Assembly: GCA_946479905.1 (NCBI GenBank)
Contig: CAMLIA010000052.1
Coordinates: 1 to 22,015, forward strand
From: an uncultured Frankiales bacterium
GTDB lineage: Bacteria; Actinomycetota; Actinomycetes; Mycobacteriales; SCTD01
Direction of reading: 5' to 3'
Length of the DNA stretch: 22,015 nt
Shown here piece by piece: positions 15,933 through 22,015 of the stretch. A program made the position numbers and the translations under genes. The notes beneath the pieces were generated by a model, which saw nothing but the letters and a program-made list of their open reading frames with translations, was not told the origin of the DNA and did not search any database. Within the stretch, counting starts at the first letter, position 1, and each line of letters opens with the position of its first letter.

Positions 15933-16583
15933 GTGGACCCTGGCCTGATCGCGCGCTACGAGCGGCTGTACTCCTCGCTGGTCTCTGACTGCATCGAGGA
16001 ACTCGGGCACGGCCCGCGTGTGTGCTCGCCGGGGCTGGAGCCCTTCCACGTGGCGCCCCTCAAGGTCGTCGTCGGACCCGCGCACACGGCTCAGGTCGTG
16101 CCCACCGAGGAGCGCGTCGAGATCGACATGCTGCTCTCCATGGTCGGCGCCACCCCGGACGGCAGCGTCGCGGTGGTCGCGTGCGACGGCGAGATCAACG
16201 GCGCCCTCTGGGGCGGGCTCATGAGCGCGGGCGTGCAGCAGCGCGGCGCCGTCGGAGCCGTCGTCGACGGGGGCGTCCGCGACCTGCACCAGATCCTGCA
16301 GCTCGAGTTCCCGGTCTGGGCGCGCTACCGCTCCCCCGCGGACATCCGCGGCCGGGGCGAGATGGTGTCGTACGGCGAGCCGGTGCTCTTCCGAGGGGTC
16401 CTCGTGCACCCGGGCGAGCTGGTGTTCGCGGACGCGAACGGTGTCGTCGTCGTACCGTCCGGTGCGGAGCACGACGTGCTCGCGCTCTGCGAGGACCGGA
16501 TCGGGCGCGAGCAGCAGACCGAGGCCGAGCTCGCCGCCGGCTCCGACCCGGCCGAGGTCTACAGCCGCCTCGGCGCCTTCTAG
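15933..16583 (+). CDS. RraA / HMG-aldolase-like family protein
   Basis: A 216-residue member of the RraA-like family, which includes class II pyruvate aldolases (4-hydroxy-4-methyl-2-oxoglutarate and 4-carboxy-4-hydroxy-2-oxoadipate aldolase) and dehydratase-like enzymes of sugar-acid pathways. The core GALWGGLMSAGVQQRGAVGA is followed by VVDGGVRD with Arg116 and Asp117, the residues used for substrate and Mg binding in aldolases of the family. The C-terminus is a charged helix with E-Q-Q-T-E-A-E. The GTG start at 15933 has a strong AGGAGG six bases upstream. It is the last gene of the plus-strand unit, convergent with the zinc dehydrogenase; the 79 bases between them hold no convincing terminator. 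A retro-aldol cleavage of a 2-keto-3-deoxy acid to pyruvate plus aldehyde fits the context. Confidence 0.84.
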   Translation: MDPGLIARYERLYSSLVSDCIEELGHGPRVCSPGLEPFHVAPLKVVVGPAHTAQVVPTEERVEIDMLLSMVGATPDGSVAVVACDGEINGALWGGLMSAGVQQRGAVGAVVDGGVRDLHQILQLEFPVWARYRSPADIRGRGEMVSYGEPVLFRGVLVHPGELVFADANGVVVVPSGAEHDVLALCEDRIGREQQTEAELAAGSDPAEVYSRLGAF

Positions 16584-16662
16584 TCCGCGAGCGCAGCAAC
16601 TGCCCCCGAGACGGCGAGATGCGCGCTGTCCGGTGCGGGACGAGGACCAACAGGCGAAGGCC

Positions 16663-17718
16663 CTAGAGACCGGGGACGACCACGATCTTCAGGTGGGACT
16701 CGGGGCGCGCGACGAGCTCCTTGAAGCCGGCCGTGACGACGTCGTTCAGCGCGACGCGGTCGGTGATCAGGCGGGAGACGTCCACGCGTCCCTCGTCGAG
16801 CAGGCGCACGGCCTCGGCGAAGTCGACGTCGACCACGTGCGACAGCGACGCGACGACCTCCTTCTCGCCGAACAGGAAGTCGATCATGTCGAGCTTGACG
16901 GTGTCGTCGAAGACACCGAGCAGCACGGCGCGACCGCCTCGCCGCACCAGCCGCACGGCGGACGTCGCCGCCTCCGCGTTGCCGGCCGCCTCGATGGCGA
17001 CATCGGGACCCACGCCGCCGGTCAGATCGAGGATCGCCTCAGGGCCGTCCTCGGGGGCGAGCGCCGCTGAGGCGCCGAAGGACAGGGCGAGCTGACGTCG
17101 TTCAACGACGCGTTCGACGACGATGATCTGCCCGGCCCCCGCCTCACGCGCTGCCTGGATCGCCAGCAGTCCGATGGTGCCCGCGCCGATGATGAGCACC
17201 GCGTCGTGCGGACCAACACCGCCCCGGCGGACGGCGCGCAGCGCAACCGACAGCGGCTCCGCGAGCACGGCGTGCACGGCGGGCAGATGGTCGCCGTAGG
17301 GGACGCACGTCGACGCCGGAGCGAGCATCTGCTCAGCGAGACCGCCGTCGCCCATCAGGCCGAGCGCCGCGAGGTCCGGGCACAGCTGCAACGAGCCGCT
17401 CAGGCACCAGACGCAGGTCCCGCAGGACATGTTCGCCTCAACGGCCACCCGGGTGCCGACGATCAGCGAGACGCCCTCGCCGACCTCCTCGACGACGCCC
17501 ACGGCCTCGTGGCCGAGAGTGAGCGGGGCGCACTGCCCGGACAGCTTGTTGGGCGTGGTCGGGATGATGACCGGTCCGGAGGTGAACTCCTCCAGGTCCG
17601 TGCCGCAGATCCCGCAGGCCTCGACCCGGATCCGTACCCAGCCCGCTCGGGGGGGACCGGGGTCGGGAACGGTGTCGAGCCGCACGTCTTCGCGTCCGTG
17701 CCACCGTGCGGCCAGCAT
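16663..17718 (-). CDS. Zinc-dependent medium-chain alcohol/polyol dehydrogenase
   Basis: A 351-residue MDR-superfamily zinc dehydrogenase. Catalytic-zinc residues are in CGICGTD (Cys38) and GHE (His70-Glu71). Four structural-zinc cysteines lie in CGTCVWCLSGSLQLC, and the Rossmann motif is GAGTIG. The insertion SGPVIIPTTPNKLSGQCAPLTLGHE resembles the 2,3-butanediol dehydrogenase/sorbitol dehydrogenase branch. The start is placed at ATG 17718, with GGGTGAG seven bases upstream; a GTG at 17730 would add four residues but sits directly against the GGAGG. It lies downstream of the SMP-30 lactonase gene and may oxidise an aldose, polyol or sugar acid. The intervening 50 bases carry a palindrome and possible promoter, so it may also be expressed separately. 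Confidence 0.88.
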   Translation of the reverse strand: MLAARWHGREDVRLDTVPDPGPPRAGWVRIRVEACGICGTDLEEFTSGPVIIPTTPNKLSGQCAPLTLGHEAVGVVEEVGEGVSLIVGTRVAVEANMSCGTCVWCLSGSLQLCPDLAALGLMGDGGLAEQMLAPASTCVPYGDHLPAVHAVLAEPLSVALRAVRRGGVGPHDAVLIIGAGTIGLLAIQAAREAGAGQIIVVERVVERRQLALSFGASAALAPEDGPEAILDLTGGVGPDVAIEAAGNAEAATSAVRLVRRGGRAVLLGVFDDTVKLDMIDFLFGEKEVVASLSHVVDVDFAEAVRLLDEGRVDVSRLITDRVALNDVVTAGFKELVARPESHLKIVVVPGL

Positions 17719-17743
17719 TCGTCGACTCACCCTCCATCGCTGC

Positions 17744-17772
17744 TAGTAACGTATCTTAACATACCTTGTCAG
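17744..17772 (-). promoter_or_regulatory. Operator palindrome and possible promoter of the zinc dehydrogenase
   Basis: GTATCTTAACATAC (17751-17764) is a dyad of the form GTAT-N-TTAA-N-ATAC. On the plus strand 17752-17766 matches 8908-8922 at the transport-operon promoter in 13 of 15 bases, so a common regulator is likely. On the minus strand CTGACA (17772-17767), 17 bases, TTACTA (17749-17744) could be a promoter with the dyad in its spacer. The region is AT-rich against a GC-rich background. Confidence 0.5.
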
Positions 17773-18641
17773 CCAGGAAAGGGATAGGGCAAGGTCCCCT
17801 TCACACCGGGCCGCACGCGGAACAGACCACCGGCTTGCGGCTGCGCGGTTCGGGCCTCGTCGAGGTGCGCGCTCGCCGTCGTGATGAAGAGCTCGTCCAG
17901 CGCTGGTCCCCCGAAGGCGGCGCACGTCACGTTGCTCACGGGAAGCGACACCACGGCGAGCAGCTCGCCGTCCGGCGAGTAGCGGCTCACCGCTCCCCCG
18001 CCGAACAGCGCCACCCAGAGCGCGCCCTCGGCGTCCACGCACAGGCCGTCGGGCGTGCCGCACCCCTCGGGGATGGTGACGACGGGACGGCGGTCGGACA
18101 GGTCGCCGGTCGAGCGATCCACCGTGAAGGCGTCGACCTGCAGCGTCGGGGTGTCGATGAAGTACATGGTGTCGCCGTCAGCGGTCCAGCCGAGCCCGTT
18201 GCCGATGGTCAGGCCGGTGAGCAGCTCGTGCAGCGACCAGTCCGGGTCGAGGCGGTAGAGCGTGCCCACCGGCTGGTCGGCAGTGAAGGCCATCGAGCTC
18301 ACGTAGAGCCTCCCCGCCGCGTCGCACTTGCCGTCGTTGAGGCGCAGGTCTGGCCGGTCCTCGAGAAGTGGCAGGACGAGCTCGGTCTCCGCGCCGTCGT
18401 ACACAGCGAAGCCGTTGGCCTGGGCGAGCAGCAGACCTCCGCCCGCGCGCGGCACCAGCGCGCCGATCTCCCGCTCCACGTCCAGCACGGTGTCGGTGTC
18501 GGTGTCAGGGTCGTAGCGGTGCAGCTTGCGGTCGTAGATGTCGGGCCACCAGAGCACGCCGTCGCGGTCGTCCCAGACCGGCCCCTCCCCCAGCACAGCC
18601 TTGGCGTCGACGACTAGCTCAGCGGTGAGCTGCTCCGGCAT
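17769..18641 (-). CDS. SMP-30/gluconolactonase family sugar lactonase
   Basis: A 290-residue six-bladed propeller of the SMP-30/gluconolactonase/LRE family, which hydrolyses aldonolactones to aldonates in the cytoplasm. Metal and active-site residues are all present: Glu19 in LGEGPVW, Asn102 in RLNDGKCD, Asn148 in IGNGLGW and Asp198 in TPDGLCVD, the pattern of functional calcium/zinc lactonases. The ATG at 18641 has GAAGGGAG upstream. The gene lies 79 bases after the secreted hydrolase, separated by a perfect 12-bp hairpin, and precedes the zinc dehydrogenase. A dehydrogenase-lactonase-dehydratase chain feeding the UxuA enzyme is the natural reading; the lactone identity is not determined. 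Confidence 0.9.
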   Translation of the reverse strand: MPEQLTAELVVDAKAVLGEGPVWDDRDGVLWWPDIYDRKLHRYDPDTDTDTVLDVEREIGALVPRAGGGLLLAQANGFAVYDGAETELVLPLLEDRPDLRLNDGKCDAAGRLYVSSMAFTADQPVGTLYRLDPDWSLHELLTGLTIGNGLGWTADGDTMYFIDTPTLQVDAFTVDRSTGDLSDRRPVVTIPEGCGTPDGLCVDAEGALWVALFGGGAVSRYSPDGELLAVVSLPVSNVTCAAFGGPALDELFITTASAHLDEARTAQPQAGGLFRVRPGVKGTLPYPFPG

Positions 18642-18670
18642 GTCGGTGGCTCCCTTCGTCCGAACGAGAC

Positions 18671-18706
18671 GCCGCCGGCCCCCTCGAAGACGACGGGGCC
18701 GGCGGC
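18671..18706 (-). terminator. Perfect 12-bp GC-rich hairpin after the glycoside hydrolase gene
   Basis: GCCGCCGGCCCC (18671-18682) and GGGGCCGGCGGC (18695-18706) are exact complements around a 12-base loop, beginning 14 bases past the hydrolase stop. No T-run follows, as is usual for actinobacterial terminators. The SMP-30 start is only 30 bases further on and no promoter is visible between, so the hairpin may be a partial terminator or a 3' stabiliser giving unequal expression. Confidence 0.65.
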
Positions 18707-18720
18707 AGACAGCTGACCGG

Positions 18721-20067
18721 TCACTGCCCCTTGAAGGCCGCGCCCGAGATCACGCGAGCGTTCGCCGGGTCCGGAGCGGTGAACATCGTCCTGTTCACCC
18801 CGAGTCGGTACTGCGTGTAGGCGTTGTAGGTCAGCGGTATCACGGAGTCGGTGTACTTCTCCGTACCCCGGCTCTGGAGGCCGTTCCAGCCGGTGACGGG
18901 CTCGGTGAGCGACTCGTTGTCGTCCTGGGAGAAGACCGCCCAGTCGGCGGGCACCTGGTTCAGGTTGTTCCAGATCGACATCCGGATGTCGTTGGTGGAC
19001 ATGAAATCGAAGTACTGCCGCAGCCAGTCGTCCTTCCAGGCCGGGGTCTTCACAACGACGTTGTTGCTCTGCAACGTCGAGACGCCGTCCTCGTTGAAGC
19101 CGATCGGCTTCGTGGGCGCGATCGAGCGCAGCTTCGTCACCATGGGCCCGTACACGTCGACGGGCATCTGGTTGCCCAGGGCCGGGTACCCCGCGGTCTG
19201 GGTGACGAGGCCGTCGATGCCCAGCCAGTCCACGACGTCGTCGCCGGGGTAGATGTGCGCGGTGATGTCGGACGAGCCGTTCGGGCAGTTCGTCATATCG
19301 GGCGTGGTGTCCGTAGCGGGCTTGGGCATGTCCTGGTTGTAGACGTTGAAGATCCACTGGACCTGGTCGGACGTGAACAGGTCGTTGCCGTTGTCGTCCT
19401 TCATGATGGCGTTGCGGATCTTGCGCCACACCCTGACGAACTTCTGCTCCTGCACAAGCAGGTCGTCGCAGTCCTTGGCCAAGGCTGCCGGCGAGTAGTC
19501 GGTGTAGAGGGCGTACGTGTTGGGCTCGATCGCCAGCCGGAAGTAGACGCGACGGCCGCCGGCCGGAGCAGCAACCCCGGTGGAGTCCGTCCCGTGGATC
19601 CACGTGTTCAGCTGGTCGCGCGTCTGGCGCAGCGCGCTGTCGAAGTCGCCCGACTCGTAGTCGTCGAGCGCGTTTCCCGGAGCGTCGGTGCCGGGCGATG
19701 TGGCGCTCTCCGCCTGGTCCTGGAGCACCACGCTGTACATCGGCACGGCGTGGTAGGTGTTCCAGATCGTCGTGAAGTAGCGGCCGGGCAGGAACATGTT
19801 GTTGACGTCGGCGATGGGCCCGAAGGCGTTGACGATCGCGTTGGGGCGCCCCTGCCAGCGGTTCATCTGGGCCAGGTCGGTGTAGAGGTTCGCACCGCTC
19901 CAGGCGTTCACGACGTGCCCCGGGTTGTACGCCGGGTAGACGCCGATCAGGGCGTTGCCCGTGCTTGTCGTCGTCAGCGGCAGGGCCGAGGCGCCACCCG
20001 TTGAGCCGGCCAACACCCCCGCCGTCACCACCACGGCAGTGCCCAGGCACATGAGCGGTCGTCGCAT
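18721..20067 (-). CDS. Secreted GH26-like glycoside hydrolase (putative beta-mannanase-type)
   Basis: A 448-residue exported protein. A signal peptide (residues 1-28, MRRPLMCLGTAVVV... ending A-S-A) precedes a single domain whose features follow family GH26: GVYPAYNP near the mature start, FRLAIEPN with candidate acid/base Glu181, VQWIFNVYN, YPGDDVVDWLGIDG (about 273-286), KPIGFNEDG with candidate nucleophile Glu326, then a W..YF..M segment and a final SIWNN strand. GH26 enzymes are mainly beta-mannanases. The acid/base Glu normally follows His (HEMN) but here follows Ile, so the substrate could differ. The ATG at 20067 has GAGAGGG just upstream. It heads the unit with the lactonase and zinc dehydrogenase, which suggests it supplies their sugar. 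Assignment is from motifs only. Confidence 0.68.
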   Translation of the reverse strand: MRRPLMCLGTAVVVTAGVLAGSTGGASALPLTTTSTGNALIGVYPAYNPGHVVNAWSGANLYTDLAQMNRWQGRPNAIVNAFGPIADVNNMFLPGRYFTTIWNTYHAVPMYSVVLQDQAESATSPGTDAPGNALDDYESGDFDSALRQTRDQLNTWIHGTDSTGVAAPAGGRRVYFRLAIEPNTYALYTDYSPAALAKDCDDLLVQEQKFVRVWRKIRNAIMKDDNGNDLFTSDQVQWIFNVYNQDMPKPATDTTPDMTNCPNGSSDITAHIYPGDDVVDWLGIDGLVTQTAGYPALGNQMPVDVYGPMVTKLRSIAPTKPIGFNEDGVSTLQSNNVVVKTPAWKDDWLRQYFDFMSTNDIRMSIWNNLNQVPADWAVFSQDDNESLTEPVTGWNGLQSRGTEKYTDSVIPLTYNAYTQYRLGVNRTMFTAPDPANARVISGAAFKGQ

Positions 20068-20138
20068 CGAAACCCTCTCTTCGTTCTTGACAGCAGACGT
20101 GAGCACGTTCGGAGCCGCAAGCTGGGGAGGCGGTTCGC

Positions 20139-20191
20139 TTAGTAGGTTTACCAAGCGGCCTGAAGGTAGTCACGCCTGCGTTACACGTCAA
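20139..20191 (-). promoter_or_regulatory. Promoter and operator of the glycoside hydrolase gene
   Basis: On the minus strand TTGACG (20191-20186), 17 bases, TACCTT (20168-20163) predicts a start near 20156. An imperfect dyad of the form CTT-N-GTA-N4-TAC-N-AAG (20139-20156) begins at that point. On the minus strand it contains TGGTAAACCTA, 8 of 10 bases like the TGGTATACCA sites upstream of the GntR gene. This is a plausible repressor site. Confidence 0.55.
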
Positions 20192-20276
20192 TGCCCCACG
20201 CAGCCGGCGCCGAGCCCAATGAAGCACGGGGCGCTGTCGCCGTACCTGTGAGTGGCGCAGGGGGTCCGAGGTCGCG

Positions 20277-20957
20277 TCAGTAGGTGGCGCGTCCGCCGCT
20301 GATGTCGTAGACGGCACCAGTGGAGAAGCTGACCCGCTTCGAGCACAGGAACGCCACGAGCTCGGCGACCTCCTCCGGGCGGCCTATGCGCTTCATGGGG
20401 ATCAGACTGGTGATGTGCGCGAGCACGTCGGCACCGGTGGTGGCGTTCATCGGGGTCGCGATCACCGCGGGAGCGATGGCGTTGACGAGCACCCCGGTGG
20501 TGGCCAGCTCCTTGCCCAACGACTTGGTCATCCCGATCACCGCGGCCTTTGAGGCACTGTAGGGCGCCAGGCCGGGATTGCCGTCCTTGCCGGCCATGCT
20601 GGCCAGGTTCACGATCCGGCCCCAGCCGCGCTCCACCATGCCCGGCGCGAACGCACGGATGGCGTTCACCGTGCCGAGCAGATTCACGTCGAGAACGTGC
20701 CGCCATTCTGCATCAGTGGTCTCCAGCAGCGGCTTGCTCGGTCCGTTGATCCCGGCGGAGTTCACCAGCACGTCGACCGGGCCGATGTCATCCGCTGCCC
20801 GGCGTACCGCTTGTTCGTCGGTGACGTCGACCTCGTAGTCGCTGTCCTGCAGGTCGAGCGTGTATACCTTCACGCCCTCAGCCCGAAGGCGCTCCGCCGA
20901 AGCTTCCCCGAGACCGCTCGCACCTCCAGTGATCACAGCAACACGGGGCTCCGTCAC
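20277..20957 (-). CDS. SDR family oxidoreductase
   Basis: A 226-residue classical short-chain dehydrogenase. TGGASGLG (residues 10-17), Asp35 after the second strand (NAD preference), NSAG (66-69), and the catalytic Ser120, Tyr133, Lys137 (YSASK) are in place; the C-terminus ends SGGRATY. At 226 residues it is short because the loop after the second strand is trimmed. The chosen GTG at 20957 shares GTGA with the GntR stop and has GGAGG seven bases upstream; the frame further upstream is the shadow of the GntR gene. Coupling to the regulator suggests its substrate or product is the effector, probably a sugar acid or keto-deoxy acid. The two SDRs here are diverged from each other, not a recent duplication. 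Confidence 0.88.
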   Translation of the reverse strand: MTEPRVAVITGGASGLGEASAERLRAEGVKVYTLDLQDSDYEVDVTDEQAVRRAADDIGPVDVLVNSAGINGPSKPLLETTDAEWRHVLDVNLLGTVNAIRAFAPGMVERGWGRIVNLASMAGKDGNPGLAPYSASKAAVIGMTKSLGKELATTGVLVNAIAPAVIATPMNATTGADVLAHITSLIPMKRIGRPEEVAELVAFLCSKRVSFSTGAVYDISGGRATY

Positions 20958-21712
20958 GAGCGGACCTCCAGCAGGACGTGCGGACGGGTGCGGAGATCCA
21001 CCGGCTCGGTGGAGTCCTTGTCGATGACGAAGGCATCGGGCAGCAGCTCGGTGAGCTCGCGGAGACGGGCGCGGGAGAAGCCCATGTGCGCGGCCACTGC
21101 GGCACTCGTCGCCGCCGAGTCGCGGTTGCGCAGTCCGTCGACCATGGCACGGTGCTCGTTGAGCGAGTCGGAAAGGGCGTCGGTGCTGAGCTCCTGTAGG
21201 TAACGAGGACGGTTGACGTAGATCCAGCTGCGCCGGATCGCCTCGAGCGCGGGGCGGTTGCCCGACAAGCCGGCCAGCGTCAGGTGAAACTCCTCGTCGC
21301 ACTCAAGGTAGCCGATGGCGTTCTTCTTCTTGATGGCCTTCGCCATCGTCGTGAGCAGCTCCTCGAGCTGGTCGAAGTCGATCGGCTGACCCTCGTCGAT
21401 CATCCGTCGCAGGAGCTCGGTCTCCAGGACTTCCCGCACGATCGTGTTGTCGAAGACCTCCTTTGGATCGATGAGGGTCACGTAGACACCGCGCTGTGGG
21501 AGCGTCTCGATCAGGCCTTCCCCCGCTAGCCGCTGCAACGCCTGACGCAGCGGGGTGCGGCTCATGCCCAGAGCCGCAGCCTGGTCGCGCTCGTTGAAAG
21601 CCGAACCAGGACGCAGCTCGCATGTGGCGATGGCGCGCACCAGAGCCGCGTACGCGCGGTCGGCAGCTGTCGCCTCGTGCGTGTCTGGGCTGATCGCATC
21701 CGCTGTGCTCAA
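20954..21712 (-). CDS. FadR-type GntR family transcriptional regulator (UxuR/ExuR-like candidate)
   Basis: A 252-residue GntR regulator. The winged helix (about residues 18-85) contains LRPGSAFNERDQAAALGMSR and QRGVYV. The C-terminal helical FCD domain has metal-ligand positions Asp139 and His143 (DEEFH), a His in NEHRAM and one in AAHMGF, the pattern that binds carboxylic acids through a metal. The start is TTG at 21712, seven bases after GGGAGG. It is transcribed with the SDR gene, which overlaps it by four bases. Two TGGTATACCA palindromes lie about 105-140 bases upstream, the core of the E. coli UxuR/ExuR operator, so autoregulation by a hexuronate or aldonate-sensing protein is likely. 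Confidence 0.9.
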   Translation of the reverse strand: MSTADAISPDTHEATAADRAYAALVRAIATCELRPGSAFNERDQAAALGMSRTPLRQALQRLAGEGLIETLPQRGVYVTLIDPKEVFDNTIVREVLETELLRRMIDEGQPIDFDQLEELLTTMAKAIKKKNAIGYLECDEEFHLTLAGLSGNRPALEAIRRSWIYVNRPRYLQELSTDALSDSLNEHRAMVDGLRNRDSAATSAAVAAHMGFSRARLRELTELLPDAFVIDKDSTEPVDLRTRPHVLLEVRS

Positions 21713-21796
21713 GGAGAGACCTCCCGCGTGACGTCCGTGCTCACGCCCCGCCCCGGTTCTTCGGTGCGGAGCACCTCTGGGTTACCCATCGGCTTC

Positions 21797-21872
21797 TTGA
21801 CCCACGTCCTGTTAATGGTATACCACTGTCTTCGTGGCGATGGTATACCACGACGATCCGGAAATCGATCAA
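21797..21872. promoter_or_regulatory. Divergent promoters with twin TGGTATACCA operators
   Basis: TGGTATACCA occurs exactly at 21816-21825 and 21841-21850, each inside ATGGTATACCAC, 25 bases apart centre to centre. Plus strand: TTGACC (21797-21802), 16 bases, TATACC (21819-21824). Minus strand: TTGATC (21872-21867), 19 bases, TATACC (21847-21842). Each palindrome would thus cover one -10 box, giving the GntR protein control of its own operon and of the plus-strand gene at the window end. The palindromes are certain; the promoters are moderate calls. Confidence 0.65.
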
Positions 21873-21976
21873 CACCTGGCAGTCGAAGTGCCACGGCCCC
21901 GGCGGAGGTGTCCGTAGCGTCGTACCGCCCTCACTCGTTCAGACCGAAGCACCCCCTTGCGAAAGAAGAGGTTGTT

Positions 21977-22015
21977 GTGGCTCGTAGTGCCGGCTCTGCT
22001 GCTGCTCTGACGAAT
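21977..22015 (+). CDS. Start of an unidentified gene (cut by window edge)
   Basis: A GTG at 21977 preceded by AAGAAGAGG at a five-base distance opens a frame of 13 codons (MARSAGSAAALTN) to the window end. It is divergent from the GntR operon and downstream of the twin operators, so it is probably part of the same regulon. Too little is visible to name a product. Confidence 0.4.
   Translation, partial: MARSAGSAAALTN

Noticed and set aside
16584..16662. Terminator between the convergent RraA-like and zinc dehydrogenase genes
   Set aside because: Only a 4-bp stem could be found; nothing convincing.
10076..20957. The two SDR genes as a recent duplication
   Set aside because: They share only family motifs; loop lengths and most of the sequence differ.
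21709..21894. Small minus-strand frame of 61 codons (or 26 codons from ATG at 21789) ending on the GntR TTG start
   Set aside because: The longer form spans the operators and predicted promoters; the shorter form could be a coupled leader peptide but has only a weak ribosome site and no sign of conservation that can be judged here.

Overview
The window is GC-rich throughout and uses many GTG and TTG starts. Genes are packed end to end with 4-20 base overlaps, and the promoter hexamers are TTGACN/TANNNT-like. Gene content (MoxR-DUF58, Liv-type ABC transporter, ROK and FadR-type GntR regulators, LarA) fits a free-living, heterotrophic member of the Actinomycetota. The genus cannot be resolved from the sequence. 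No rRNA, tRNA, insertion sequence, CRISPR array or phage gene was seen, and no gene-free stretch exceeds about 300 bases.

Layout. (1) 8942 to 1, minus strand: one transport operon from a strong promoter at 8914-8942 with an operator on its start point and a GC-rich hairpin leader. It encodes a substrate-binding protein, a LivH-LivM permease fusion, an MFS-LivF-LivG triple fusion, a MoxR ATPase, and a DUF58 protein cut by the window edge. The first three junctions are overlaps and the last is an 8-base gap, so the MoxR/DUF58 pair appears wired to the transporter. (2) 10816 to 9028, minus: SDR dehydrogenase and D-mannonate dehydratase (UxuA). (3) 10871 to 16583, plus, divergent from (2) through a 54-base double promoter: LarA-type nickel racemase/epimerase, a small membrane-anchored unknown, a compact aldehyde dehydrogenase, an FAH-family sugar-acid dehydratase/hydrolase, a ROK repressor and an RraA/HMG-aldolase-like enzyme. 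(4) 20191 to 16663, minus: a secreted GH26-like glycoside hydrolase, a perfect 12-bp hairpin, an SMP-30 lactonase and a zinc alcohol/polyol dehydrogenase. (5) 21712 to 20277, minus: a FadR-type GntR regulator and a second SDR. Upstream is a divergent region with two perfect TGGTATACCA palindromes, then the first codons of a plus-strand gene at the window end.

How it may work together (inference). Regions 2-5 look like a non-phosphorylative sugar/sugar-acid catabolic island. A secreted hydrolase would release sugar, dehydrogenases would oxidise it to a lactone, and SMP-30 would open the lactone to an aldonate. LarA might epimerise an aldonate at C2 (for example gluconate to mannonate). UxuA would dehydrate mannonate to 2-keto-3-deoxygluconate, and RraA-like aldolase, FAH enzyme and aldehyde dehydrogenase would carry products into central metabolism. 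Short AT-rich motifs are shared between the transporter promoter, the larA/SDR promoter and the zinc-dehydrogenase promoter, which suggests the Liv-like transporter belongs to the same regulon. The GntR operators match the core known for E. coli UxuR/ExuR, consistent with hexuronate/aldonate control. Substrates remain unproven.
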